Source: CAZWDL01 sp964632995 (GTDB lineage: Bacteria > Bacteroidota > Bacteroidia > Chitinophagales > Saprospiraceae). Taken from it: a stretch of 64,000 nucleotides of DNA. A program made the position numbers and the translations under genes. Below are positions 16,786-24,466 of the stretch, piece by piece. Where the stretch lies: contig CAZWDL010000001.1 in assembly GCA_964632995.1 (NCBI GenBank), positions 1 through 64,000 of the forward strand, written 5' to 3'. Every line of letters starts with the position of its first letter. The first letter of the stretch is position 1. The notes under the pieces are model-generated. The model was not told the origin of the DNA. It ran no database searches and was given only the letters and a program-made list of their open reading frames with translations.

Positions 16786-17535
16786 TTACCCCTCAAAGTG
16801 CAGGGAGATGGTAAAGGTTCTGGACAGCAGTTTTTCCAGTACATTGGACTCTTCCAGATTGGGATTGATGATTAGGGTGTTGCCCAGCCCGTGGGAAATC
16901 TTGAACTCGGGAGAAAAGATAAAGAAAGGGAAGAAAAACTGTATACCGGCGCCGTATTCCACATGGAAATCGCTGGGTGCGATCTTGACAAGTTCCTCTG
17001 CCTGCCGGCTCCGGGAATCACTGGCTACATCAAAGGAGTACTTCACGCCGGCGATGACAAAAAGGCGAATATCGTTGAAGGGAACTGATTTATAACGCAT
17101 GTGGAAAGGCATTTCCACAAATACGGATTCTACACGGCGAATGCTTCTGGGAATCTCGCCACGGGTATTGTTGTATTCTATATTGCGTTCTCCGAAGGAA
17201 AGCGTAGGCAGGAAACGGAAATCGAAATAGTTTCCAATTTTGATATTGGTCACAATGCCCAGGTTAAAGCCCGGTCCACTCACCGATTCCACCCCCATAA
17301 TGGAGTCATTACGGATGAAGTCGGAAGAACGGAAAGGTTTAAACCGGGAGGTATTATACCCGAGGGTAATACCAAAATAGTAAGGCTTTTGTTGGAAGTC
17401 TAAGAAGTTGTAGTTGCCAGGACCATAAAACTTCTGTGCTTGTGCCGGCATACAAAAGACGAGCGTCAAAAAAGTAAGGAGTACTATTTGACCCCCGAGT
17501 ATATGGAACAGATTCCGAGTGTTAGCGGTATGCAT
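16786..17535 (-). CDS. porT: PorT family outer-membrane protein (type IX secretion-associated)
   Basis: 249 aa with an N-terminal signal segment (hydrophobic about residues 13-32, cleavage near PAQAQ). The mature part begins FYGPGNYNFLDFQQKPYYFG, typical of PorT, a beta-barrel protein required for type IX secretion and gliding in Bacteroidota. Conserved strands include GPGFNLGIVTNIKIG, FDFRFLPTLSFGERN and VEYGAGIQFFFPFFIFSPE. Its start codon lies inside the 3' end of ubiE, with a 52-nt overlap in another frame. No later ATG would leave a signal peptide, so the overlap appears real. The ubiE-porT order is common in the phylum. Confidence 0.88.
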   Translation of the reverse strand: MHTANTRNLFHILGGQIVLLTFLTLVFCMPAQAQKFYGPGNYNFLDFQQKPYYFGITLGYNTSRFKPFRSSDFIRNDSIMGVESVSGPGFNLGIVTNIKIGNYFDFRFLPTLSFGERNIEYNNTRGEIPRSIRRVESVFVEMPFHMRYKSVPFNDIRLFVIAGVKYSFDVASDSRSRQAEELVKIAPSDFHVEYGAGIQFFFPFFIFSPEFKISHGLGNTLIINPNLEESNVLEKLLSRTFTISLHFEG

Positions 17536-18215
17536 TGATTTGATTTAAATCCTGTTTTTTGCAAAATCCGGAGAAAAGCTTCTCCGTCGGGGAAAGCCTG
17601 AACCGATTCGTACAAATACCGGTAGGCTTTGGGATCCTTGGAGGTTAAACGACCTATCTGGGGTAAAATGTATTTGAAATAGGCATTAAAAAGTTGCCGG
17701 AAGGGAAATAAGCGAGGTTTTGAAAACTCCAGGACGACCATTTGCCCGTCTTTCTTTAATACCCGCCGCATTTCGGCCAGGCCCTTCTCAAGATTTTCAA
17801 AATTTCTAACACCAAAAGCAACGGTTATGGCGTCGAAGGTATTGTCCGGAAAAGGGAGATTTTCAGAGTCGCCCTGCTTTAGCTCGATGATGGTATCAAG
17901 TCCTTGTTTACGTAGTTTGCTGCGTCCTATTTCCAGCATGTCGATGGCAATATCAACCCCGACAATTCGCTCGGGATCTAATTGCCGGGCCGATTCGATG
18001 GCCAGATCCGCGGTGCCGGTGGCTACGTCGAGAATAAGCCGGGGTTGTCCCTCTTTGAGCTGTGCGATAGCACGGCGCCTCCAGATGCTGTCAATACCCA
18101 GCGAGAGCAGGCGGTTGAGAAAATCGTAATAGGGGGCAATCCGGTTGAACATGCGGGAAACCTGATTCTTCTTGCTGCCGGACTGGCTGTCATATGGTTT
18201 GACTTCTTCGGACAT
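17484..18215 (-). CDS. ubiE: Demethylmenaquinone methyltransferase
   Basis: 243 aa (UbiE/MenG). It performs the final C-methylation of menaquinone using S-adenosylmethionine. The start region VSRMFNRIAPYYDFLNRLLSLGID matches the family (in part MFNRIAPYYDFLNRLLS). The SAM-binding motif is LDVATGTADLAIES, followed by VGVDIAIDMLEIG, DAITVAFGVRNFENL and GQMVVLEFSKP. The C-terminus, CSIYSGVK, is the typical UbiE end, which supports the stop used here. It has its own -7 element and overlaps porT by 52 nt. Cytoplasmic, at the membrane. Confidence 0.95.
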   Translation of the reverse strand: MSEEVKPYDSQSGSKKNQVSRMFNRIAPYYDFLNRLLSLGIDSIWRRRAIAQLKEGQPRLILDVATGTADLAIESARQLDPERIVGVDIAIDMLEIGRSKLRKQGLDTIIELKQGDSENLPFPDNTFDAITVAFGVRNFENLEKGLAEMRRVLKKDGQMVVLEFSKPRLFPFRQLFNAYFKYILPQIGRLTSKDPKAYRYLYESVQAFPDGEAFLRILQKTGFKSNQCIPLTLGICSIYSGVK

Positions 18216-18241
18216 AATTAAATTTTAGTGCAAAAGGGCCA

Positions 18242-18249
18242 CAAAGTTA
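18242..18249 (-). promoter_or_regulatory. -7 element for ubiE
   Basis: The complement reads TAACTTTG, an exact match to TAnnTTTG, overlapping the end of the DUF1295 gene and about 27 bp before the ubiE start. The ubiE-porT pair may therefore be transcribed on its own. Confidence 0.5.
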
Positions 18250-19026
18250 GAAAAATGTCTCCTTATCTATTTTGCTAAAATCGGGAAGGAGCGCATTTGT
18301 TTCGGCTGCGTATTTTTGATAAGCCGGATCTTTTTGTTGTTTTTCTTCCAAAAGCGGTATCCCGGAAACGCGCAGCAGTAACCAGGTAATGGTAAGCGGG
18401 CTAAGTAGCAGGAGCCACCAGGAGCCATAGGGCAAGCTGACGAGAAAAATACCCCACCAGAGTACGATTTCCCCAAAATAATTGGGATGACGGGAGAGTT
18501 TCCACAATCCTTCGCGAAGAACAGCCCCTTTGTTTTCCGGCTTTGATTTAAAACGAAGCAACTGCCAGTCAGCAACCGACTCCCAGCAAAACCCGAAGAG
18601 CCATAGCGCGATACCCGGAATTTGAAAGAGGTGAAAGTGGCTTTCGGCAGGGCTTTGCATAAGCGGCAGGGCAATGATCCACATAAAGACCCCTTGGAGC
18701 AGGAACACCTGAAAATAAGCCCGCAGGACGGCCCATCGTCCCCACTGTTCACGCCAGCGGGCGTAACGCCAGTCTTCTTTCCCTTCTTTCCACTTTCGCA
18801 GTAACAGATATAAACTCAGGCGAAGCCCCCACAGGGTAGCGAGCAGCGCCGGCAACCAGCTGAACTCATGCGGAAAGAAGAAGTGCGTCCACCAGCCTAC
18901 CAGCACAAAGCCGGCACCCCAGCCTATATCGGCAATGCTATTGTCTTTTAATCCTTGCGCGACCATAAAGAGTATACTCATATACAACCAGATCAGTAAA
19001 GCGCCATCTAGGTAGGGAGAGAACAT
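18247..19026 (-). CDS. DUF1295-family membrane protein (steroid 5-alpha reductase-like)
   Basis: 259 aa, polytopic, with about six to seven hydrophobic segments. The signature GLWKLSRHPNYFGEIVLWWGI (about residues 172-192; core SRHPNYFGE) and the terminal LLRVSGIPLLEEKQQKDPAYQKY (core VSGIPLLE) identify the DUF1295 group, related to steroid 5-alpha reductases and isoprenylcysteine methyltransferases. The reaction is not known for the bacterial members; reduction or methylation of a lipid is a guess. It lies 31 bp upstream of ubiE on the same strand, so a link with isoprenoid quinone metabolism is possible. Confidence 0.85.
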   Translation of the reverse strand: MFSPYLDGALLIWLYMSILFMVAQGLKDNSIADIGWGAGFVLVGWWTHFFFPHEFSWLPALLATLWGLRLSLYLLLRKWKEGKEDWRYARWREQWGRWAVLRAYFQVFLLQGVFMWIIALPLMQSPAESHFHLFQIPGIALWLFGFCWESVADWQLLRFKSKPENKGAVLREGLWKLSRHPNYFGEIVLWWGIFLVSLPYGSWWLLLLSPLTITWLLLRVSGIPLLEEKQQKDPAYQKYAAETNALLPDFSKIDKETFF

Positions 19027-19174
19027 AAATTACTGTTTTTCTTGGCAACATAAAAAGGAGAGAATAGTTCTCCGGCTTTCAGGCTAGGTGGCCCGCTGTT
19101 TGACCGGCTTCGTACAGCGCGTATTCCAGGACAACAAAAATCAAATCATAGACGGATATGAAACTGAAATTTTG

Positions 19175-19182
19175 TATCTTTG
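19175..19182 (+). promoter_or_regulatory. -7 promoter element for gyrA
   Basis: TATCTTTG is an exact match to TAnnTTTG. It predicts a gyrA 5' leader of roughly 160 nt. No -33 TTTG stands at the usual distance. Confidence 0.55.
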
Positions 19183-19301
19183 CCTGTCATTCAGCGCCGA
19201 TTGAGTGGCGTACAGAGAAAACCTTATCCGGCTGTCAAAGGAATCATTAATGGCTGGATTTTGTTAAATGTTGTTAACTCATTGATATTGAAAGAGAAAA
19301 C

Positions 19302-19320
19302 CCCGGTTTGCAGAACCGGG
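19302..19320 (+). promoter_or_regulatory. Hairpin in the gyrA 5' leader
   Basis: Perfect 7-bp stem CCCGGTT/AACCGGG with loop TGCAG, 28 nt before the gyrA ATG. No T-run follows, so it is not an ordinary terminator and may affect translation or mRNA stability. Confidence 0.45.
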
Positions 19321-19348
19321 ATTAATTGAAATAGTACAATTCGCTTAC

Positions 19349-21862
19349 ATGTCTCCGAATCAGCGTATAATTCCTATTAATATAGAGGAGGAAATGAAGT
19401 CCGCCTACATCGACTACTCGATGTCGGTGATCGTTTCCCGGGCGTTGCCCGATGTTCGCGACGGCTTGAAACCCGTTCACCGCCGCGTCCTGTACGGTAT
19501 GTCCGATCTGGGCCTTACCTACAATAAATCACATAAAAAATCAGCGCGTATAGTCGGGGAGGTATTAGGTAAATACCACCCCCACGGCGACTCTTCCGTC
19601 TATGACACCATGGTTCGCATGGCGCAAACCTGGTCGCTGCGGTATCCATTGGTTGACGGCCAGGGGAACTTCGGCTCTATGGACGGCGACAGCCCGGCGG
19701 CTATGCGTTATACAGAAGCCCGTCTTCAGCGTATATCCGAGGAAATGCTGGCCGATATCAAAAAGGAAACCGTCGATTTCCAACTGAACTTCGACGACAC
19801 CCTGGAGGAGCCTTCCGTTCTGCCGGCCCGTTTGCCGAATTTGTTAATTAACGGTGCTTCAGGTATCGCGGTAGGCATGGCTACCAACATGTTGCCGCAC
19901 AACCTGACCGAAGTGATCAACGGCATTATCGCCACGATTGCCGATCCTGATATTAGTATCGAAGAATTGATGAAGCATATTACTGCGCCTGATTTTCCCA
20001 CCGGAGGAATCATCCATGGCTATCAGGGGGTGAAGGAGGCCTTCGAAACAGGCCGGGGAAGAGTAGTGGTGCGCGGGCGAGCCGATATCGAGACCAGCCA
20101 TACCGGGAAAGAACGTATCATCGTTACCGAAATTCCTTATCAGGTCAACAAGGCCAGTCTGGTTGCCAAAATAGCCGATCTGGTCAATGAAAAGAAAATT
20201 GAGGGGATCAGCGATATCCGGGATGAATCGGATCGGCAGGGATTGCGCATCGTCGTGGAGGTCAAGCGCGATGCTATGGCCAAGGTCGTACTCAGCAAGC
20301 TGTATAAATTTACCCCCCTGCAGACCTCCTACGGCGTCAACAATGTCGCACTGGTCAACGGCCGTCCTATGCTGTTGAACCTCAAGGACATTATCGAGGA
20401 ATTTATCAAATTTCGCATTGAGGTGGTGGTGCGGCGCACCCGTTACGAGCTGCGCAAAGCCGAAGAACGTGCGCATATTCTGGAAGGGCTGCTCATTGCA
20501 CTGGATCACCTCGATGAGGTGATTGCTCTTATCCGGGCATCCTCCACGGTGGAAGAAGCGCGCGAAGGGCTGATGAGCACCTTCGAACTGAGCGAGGTAC
20601 AGGCCAGAGCCATCCTCGATATGCGTTTGCAAAAACTGACCGGCCTGGAACGCGATAAAGTCAAAAGCGAATACCAGGAACTCCAGGAAAAAATCGCTCA
20701 TTACAAAGCTGTGCTCGCCAGTGAGCAAATGCAACGTGATATTGTTAAGGAGGAGCTGGAGGAAGTCAAAGAACAATACGGCGATGAACGCCGGACGGAT
20801 ATCAGTTATTCCGAGGGAGAGATCAGTATAGAGGATTTGATCAAAGAAGAGGACGTGGTTATTACCATCTCTCATCTGGGATACATCAAACGGACGCCGA
20901 TCAGTGAATTTAGAACACAAGGCAGAGGCGGTCGTGGTTCTCGGGGTAGTAAAACCCGTGATGCTGACTTCGTCGAACATATGTTTGTGGCCAGTACCCA
21001 TAACTACCTTTTACTCTTTACCGAACAGGGAAAGTGCTACTGGCTCCGGGTATTTGAAATTCCTGAGGCAACGCGTACAGCTAGTGGCCGCGTCATTCAA
21101 AATATACTTCAGATTTCTAAAGACGATAAGGTTAAGGCCTATATCAAGATTCAGGATCTGACAGATGAAGAGTTTCTCAACAACCACTTTATTGTGTTCG
21201 CCACCTTAAAGGGGCTCGTTAAGAAAACGGCAGTAGAGGCTTTCTCCCGACCAAGAGCCGGCGGCATCATCGCCATTACGATTAACGAAGGCGATCAATT
21301 GCTGGAAGCTAAACTGACCAACGGCAATAAAGAAGTGTTCATCGCTTCCCGCTCCGGCAGTTGTATTCGTTTCCACGAATCGGCAGTCAGAGCAATGGGT
21401 CGCACCGCCGCCGGGGTCAGGGGCATTGCGCTTGACGAAGAAAATGACGATGCCGCCGTTGGTATGGTATGCATCGATCCGGCAGATAAAGAACAGACTA
21501 TTCTGGTCGTATCGGAAAAAGGAAACGGAAAACGTACCCGCTTTGAAGAATACCGACTGACCAATCGTGGCGGCAAAGGAGTTAAAACACTACGGGTGAC
21601 AGAAAAAACCGGTCCTGTCGTGGCTATCAAATCGGTCTGGGAGGAGGATGATCTCATGATTACCAATCGCTCCGGAATCGTGATTCGCATTGCCGTTTCC
21701 GATATCCGGGTCATGGGCCGTGCTACCCAGGGCGTGCGCGTTATCAGAATAGAGAACGGTGATAAAATAGCCGACGTAGCCGTAGTGAGAGATAACGGAG
21801 AAGAAGTGGAAGAGGAGGAGACCGTAGAGAAAAATGAGGAATCGACAGAATCGGAAGACTAA
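19349..21862 (+). CDS. gyrA: DNA gyrase subunit A
   Basis: 837 aa. GyrA cuts and rejoins DNA and, with GyrB, introduces negative supercoils. The breakage-reunion domain has the quinolone-resistance region HPHGDSSVYDTMVRMAQ, where the residues equivalent to E. coli Ser83 and Asp87 are unchanged. The catalytic Tyr is in AAMRYTEARL. The C-terminal beta-pinwheel begins near residue 510, with a GyrA-box-like QGRGGRG (Q-RRGGKG in E. coli) and a second NRGGKG motif near residue 735. An acidic tail (EEEETVEKNEESTESED) ends it. A TPR gene follows, a common order in Bacteroidota. ParC is less likely, given the box and the length. Confidence 0.96.
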   Translation: MSPNQRIIPINIEEEMKSAYIDYSMSVIVSRALPDVRDGLKPVHRRVLYGMSDLGLTYNKSHKKSARIVGEVLGKYHPHGDSSVYDTMVRMAQTWSLRYPLVDGQGNFGSMDGDSPAAMRYTEARLQRISEEMLADIKKETVDFQLNFDDTLEEPSVLPARLPNLLINGASGIAVGMATNMLPHNLTEVINGIIATIADPDISIEELMKHITAPDFPTGGIIHGYQGVKEAFETGRGRVVVRGRADIETSHTGKERIIVTEIPYQVNKASLVAKIADLVNEKKIEGISDIRDESDRQGLRIVVEVKRDAMAKVVLSKLYKFTPLQTSYGVNNVALVNGRPMLLNLKDIIEEFIKFRIEVVVRRTRYELRKAEERAHILEGLLIALDHLDEVIALIRASSTVEEAREGLMSTFELSEVQARAILDMRLQKLTGLERDKVKSEYQELQEKIAHYKAVLASEQMQRDIVKEELEEVKEQYGDERRTDISYSEGEISIEDLIKEEDVVITISHLGYIKRTPISEFRTQGRGGRGSRGSKTRDADFVEHMFVASTHNYLLLFTEQGKCYWLRVFEIPEATRTASGRVIQNILQISKDDKVKAYIKIQDLTDEEFLNNHFIVFATLKGLVKKTAVEAFSRPRAGGIIAITINEGDQLLEAKLTNGNKEVFIASRSGSCIRFHESAVRAMGRTAAGVRGIALDEENDDAAVGMVCIDPADKEQTILVVSEKGNGKRTRFEEYRLTNRGGKGVKTLRVTEKTGPVVAIKSVWEEDDLMITNRSGIVIRIAVSDIRVMGRATQGVRVIRIENGDKIADVAVVRDNGEEVEEEETVEKNEESTESED

Positions 21863-21869
21863 GTTACTT

Positions 21870-21893
21870 CCGGGTCGGAAAAGGTAAACCCGG
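21870..21893 (+). terminator. Weak terminator after gyrA
   Basis: Stem CCGGGT (21870-21875) with ACCCGG (21888-21893), 8 nt after the gyrA stop. The T-run downstream is poor (ACTATTTTTAAC some 10 nt later). Confidence 0.4.
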
Positions 21894-21921
21894 TACTCTG
21901 TTAACTATTTTTAACATTATG

Positions 21922-21955
21922 TTGCTCAGATTTAAAGGTTTTTTTAGTATCTTTT
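21922..21955 (+). promoter_or_regulatory. Possible promoter for the TPR gene
   Basis: TTG at 21922-21924 and TATCTTTT at 21948-21955 (7 of 8 to TAnnTTTG), spacer 23 bp, about 50 bp before the start codon. Confidence 0.35.
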
Positions 21956-22005
21956 AATCGATTGAGCGTCAAAAAAAAGTATTTAAACTAAAACACAAAT
22001 TCATT

Positions 22006-23346
22006 ATGAAGAAATTAGTTTTAGGTCTTCTAGCCCTGTTCATAGTTGCCGTATCTGTGCAGGCACAGGATGCTAAAGACCTGGTGAAGGACGCACAGAA
22101 AGCATTCAATCGCTATAACCTGGATCCTGAGAATAACATGGCGGAACTCAAGGAGGCCAAAGCGGCCATCGATAAAGCCGTGGAAATGCCGGAAGGTAAA
22201 GTATGGGGGAAGGCCTGGAATACGATGGGCGAGATCTATAACGAAATCGCTACGCAGGTAGTTACCGTTCGCCAACTGGGCTTCGGTGATGCTTCCAAGC
22301 TTCCACAGGTAGACAATCCGGCCATCATCGCCTACAGCGCCTACGAAAAAGGATTGGAAAACGCCGACAGAAGATTTGAAGAGAAGGATGCTATTAAAGG
22401 TATTCAGGCCGTGCAGGCTAACCTGAGTAACCTCGGTGTTTTTAACTATGAGGATCAGAAATACTCTCAGGCTTACCTCTCATTTAAATCAGCCCTTGAC
22501 GCTCACGATCTTCTCAAAGAAAAGGGAGAAGACAGTGCCCTGGACGCAGAAGCTGATTACAACAATCAGCTGTATATCACCGGCCTCGCCGCGTTGAATG
22601 CTAACTTGCTCAACGAAGCAAAGCCCTACTTCCAGAAACTTTATGACATGAATTACGACAAGGCGACGATCTATGAAGCCATGTACAAAATTTATGCTCA
22701 GGAGGAAAGCCCGGAAGCGGCTTATAAGTATCTGGAGACCGGTCGTGAAAAGTATCCGGATGATTTGTCGCTGCTCTTTGCTGACATTAACCACGCTCTG
22801 CGCACCAATCAACTGGATAAGTTGCTGACTAAACTGCAGGCAGCTATCCAGCAGGAACCGGAAAACGTAACACTGTACACCACTACCGGAAATGTCTATG
22901 ACCAGCTGTACCAGAAAGCAATTGAGGCGGGTAATGATGAAAAAGCCGAAGAATACTTCAACGGTGCACTGAAATACTACGAGCAGGCGCTGGAAATAGA
23001 GGAAAATAACTTCGACGCCATTTACAGCATCGGAACTTTGTATTACAACAAGGCTGCTTCGATGACCACAGAACTGCAGAAGCTGGCCGATGACTACTCC
23101 AAAGAAGGTGTTGAAAAATACGAAGCGCTAAAGGAAAAGATCTTCAGCCAGTTTGATAAGGCCCTGCCTTATTTTCAGCGCTGTGAAAAACTGAATCCGA
23201 ACGACGTCAATACCCTTATCGCTCTTAAGGAAATCTACGCGAGAAAGGATCAGTTGGAAATTTCCAACGAATTTAAGGATCGTCTGGAAACGGTTCAGGA
23301 CGGTGGAACGGTTGAGTCTTCTTATTTTAAGAAGAATCAGAAGTAA
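22006..23346 (+). CDS. Exported tetratricopeptide-repeat protein
   Basis: 446 aa with a signal peptide (MKKLVLGLLALFIVAVSVQA, cleavage before QDAKD). The mature protein is almost entirely helical with degenerate TPR units, for example NYEDQKYSQAYLSFKSALD, ALNANLLNEAKPYFQKLYD, EEYFNGALKYYEQALEIEE and KALPYFQRCEKLNPND. TPR proteins act as protein-binding scaffolds; this one should be periplasmic or tethered in the envelope. It lies 143 bp after gyrA. No enzymatic motif was seen and the partner is unknown. Confidence 0.85.
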   Translation: MKKLVLGLLALFIVAVSVQAQDAKDLVKDAQKAFNRYNLDPENNMAELKEAKAAIDKAVEMPEGKVWGKAWNTMGEIYNEIATQVVTVRQLGFGDASKLPQVDNPAIIAYSAYEKGLENADRRFEEKDAIKGIQAVQANLSNLGVFNYEDQKYSQAYLSFKSALDAHDLLKEKGEDSALDAEADYNNQLYITGLAALNANLLNEAKPYFQKLYDMNYDKATIYEAMYKIYAQEESPEAAYKYLETGREKYPDDLSLLFADINHALRTNQLDKLLTKLQAAIQQEPENVTLYTTTGNVYDQLYQKAIEAGNDEKAEEYFNGALKYYEQALEIEENNFDAIYSIGTLYYNKAASMTTELQKLADDYSKEGVEKYEALKEKIFSQFDKALPYFQRCEKLNPNDVNTLIALKEIYARKDQLEISNEFKDRLETVQDGGTVESSYFKKNQK

Positions 23347-23410
23347 ACCATCCTCTTCAGACTGTTTTTTTGCTCGATCATTAAAGGTTAGTATAATCAG
23401 CAGATCCTGG

Positions 23411-23444
23411 AAAAGGGCAATCCCATCTTGGGGTTGCCTTTTTT
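23411..23444 (+). terminator. Intrinsic terminator after the TPR gene
   Basis: Stem AAAAGGGCAATCCC (23411-23424) with GGGGTTGCCTTTTTT, one or two bulges, ending in a six-T run. It is the clearest rho-independent terminator in the window. Confidence 0.75.
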
Positions 23445-23528
23445 ATTGGTGCCCCAACTTTATCAAACCTTAAAAATTCTATATTTTCGCCGGTATCAGA
23501 ATCACTGCTCAAATAAAACCTTGCAATT

Positions 23529-24416
23529 ATGAAAAATATAACGGTAATAGGAGCCGGAACGATGGGAGCCGGAATTGCCCATGTTTTTGCCATGAACGGC
23601 TACGAGGTTTCGCTGGTCGATGTGTCTGAACGGGCCTTAGAAAAAGGTCTGGCGACCATTGAACGGAATCTCGACCGGATGTTGAAAAAGGAGAAGATCA
23701 GTGAAAAGGACAAGAAAGCTACCTTAGACCGGATTACAACCTTCACAGAAGTTGGAGCCGGAAGCCGTCGGGCTGAGCTGGTTGTGGAGGCCGCTTCTGA
23801 AAAAACGGAACTCAAACTGAATATTTTCCGGGAGCTGGATCAAAGCGCCCCGCCGGAAGCTATCCTGGCTTCCAATACTTCCTCTATTTCGATTACTAAG
23901 ATCGGCGCCGTCACCAGCCGGCCGGAGCGGGTGATTGGAATGCATTTTATGAACCCCGTACCCATCATGAAACTCGTCGAAGTGATCCGGGGTTACGCTA
24001 CCACGGATGAGGTGAGCAGTACGGTCATGGAGTTGGCAAAAGAACTGGGCAAAATTCCGGTTGAGGTTAACGACTATCCCGGCTTCATATCCAATCGCAT
24101 TTTGATGCCCATGATCAATGAAGCTATCCATGCACTCTTCGAGGGCGTTGCCGGTGTGGAAGAAATCGATACCGTCATGAAACTGGGGATGGCGCACCCT
24201 ATGGGCCCCTTGCAATTGGCCGATTTTATCGGGCTGGACGTGTGTTTGTCCATCCTCAATGTACTGCACGATGGATTTGGTAATCCCAAATACGCTCCCT
24301 GCCCGCTGCTCGTCAATATGGTAACGGCCGGCAAATTAGGCATGAAATCTGACGAAGGGTTCTATACCTATGGTCACGCAACTAAAGAACTCATGGTCGC
24401 AGATGCTTTTCTGTAA
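23529..24416 (+). CDS. 3-hydroxybutyryl-CoA dehydrogenase
   Basis: 295 aa. It oxidises or reduces 3-hydroxyacyl-CoA with NAD(P). The N-terminal Rossmann motif is GAGTMGAGIAHVFAMNGY (about residues 6-23). The catalytic region has SNTSSISITKI, the His of RVIGMHFMNPVPIMKLVE, and the C-terminal dimerisation domain has NDYPGFISNRILMPMINEA and MGPLQLADFIGLDVCL. The length fits the single-function Hbd/PaaH enzymes and not the fused FadB type. It is likely to serve fatty-acid or amino-acid breakdown in the cytoplasm. It stands between two terminators as a monocistronic gene. Confidence 0.93.
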   Translation: MKNITVIGAGTMGAGIAHVFAMNGYEVSLVDVSERALEKGLATIERNLDRMLKKEKISEKDKKATLDRITTFTEVGAGSRRAELVVEAASEKTELKLNIFRELDQSAPPEAILASNTSSISITKIGAVTSRPERVIGMHFMNPVPIMKLVEVIRGYATTDEVSSTVMELAKELGKIPVEVNDYPGFISNRILMPMINEAIHALFEGVAGVEEIDTVMKLGMAHPMGPLQLADFIGLDVCLSILNVLHDGFGNPKYAPCPLLVNMVTAGKLGMKSDEGFYTYGHATKELMVADAFL

Positions 24417-24428
24417 ACCGAAAACAAT

Positions 24429-24453
24429 AGTCATCCCGCAACCCGGGATGACT
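24429..24453. terminator. Bidirectional terminator hairpin
   Basis: Perfect 10-bp stem AGTCATCCCG / CGGGATGACT with a 5-nt loop, between the convergent dehydrogenase and M16 protease genes. A-rich and T-rich flanks (AAAACA, GCTGTTT) suit both directions. Confidence 0.7.
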
Positions 24454-24466
24454 GCTGTTTCCATCT

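Larger units (their letters stand above)
19027..19348. other. gyrA leader and upstream region
   Basis: No gene was found in these 322 bp. It holds a plus-strand -7 element at 19175-19182. Downstream, the predicted 160-nt gyrA leader has hairpins CGCC/GGCG (about 19194-19209) and GTTAA/TTAAC (about 19263-19278). A strong CCCGGTT/AACCGGG hairpin follows at 19302-19320, ending 28 nt before the start codon. The upstream part (19027-19170) shows only a short GGAGA/TCTCC repeat near 19053. Confidence 0.5.

Noticed and set aside
19859..21001. Long antisense reading frame (380 codons) opposite gyrA
   Set aside because: It lies wholly within gyrA, whose protein is conserved through the same span. The antisense translation has no recognisable domain, as expected from codon bias.
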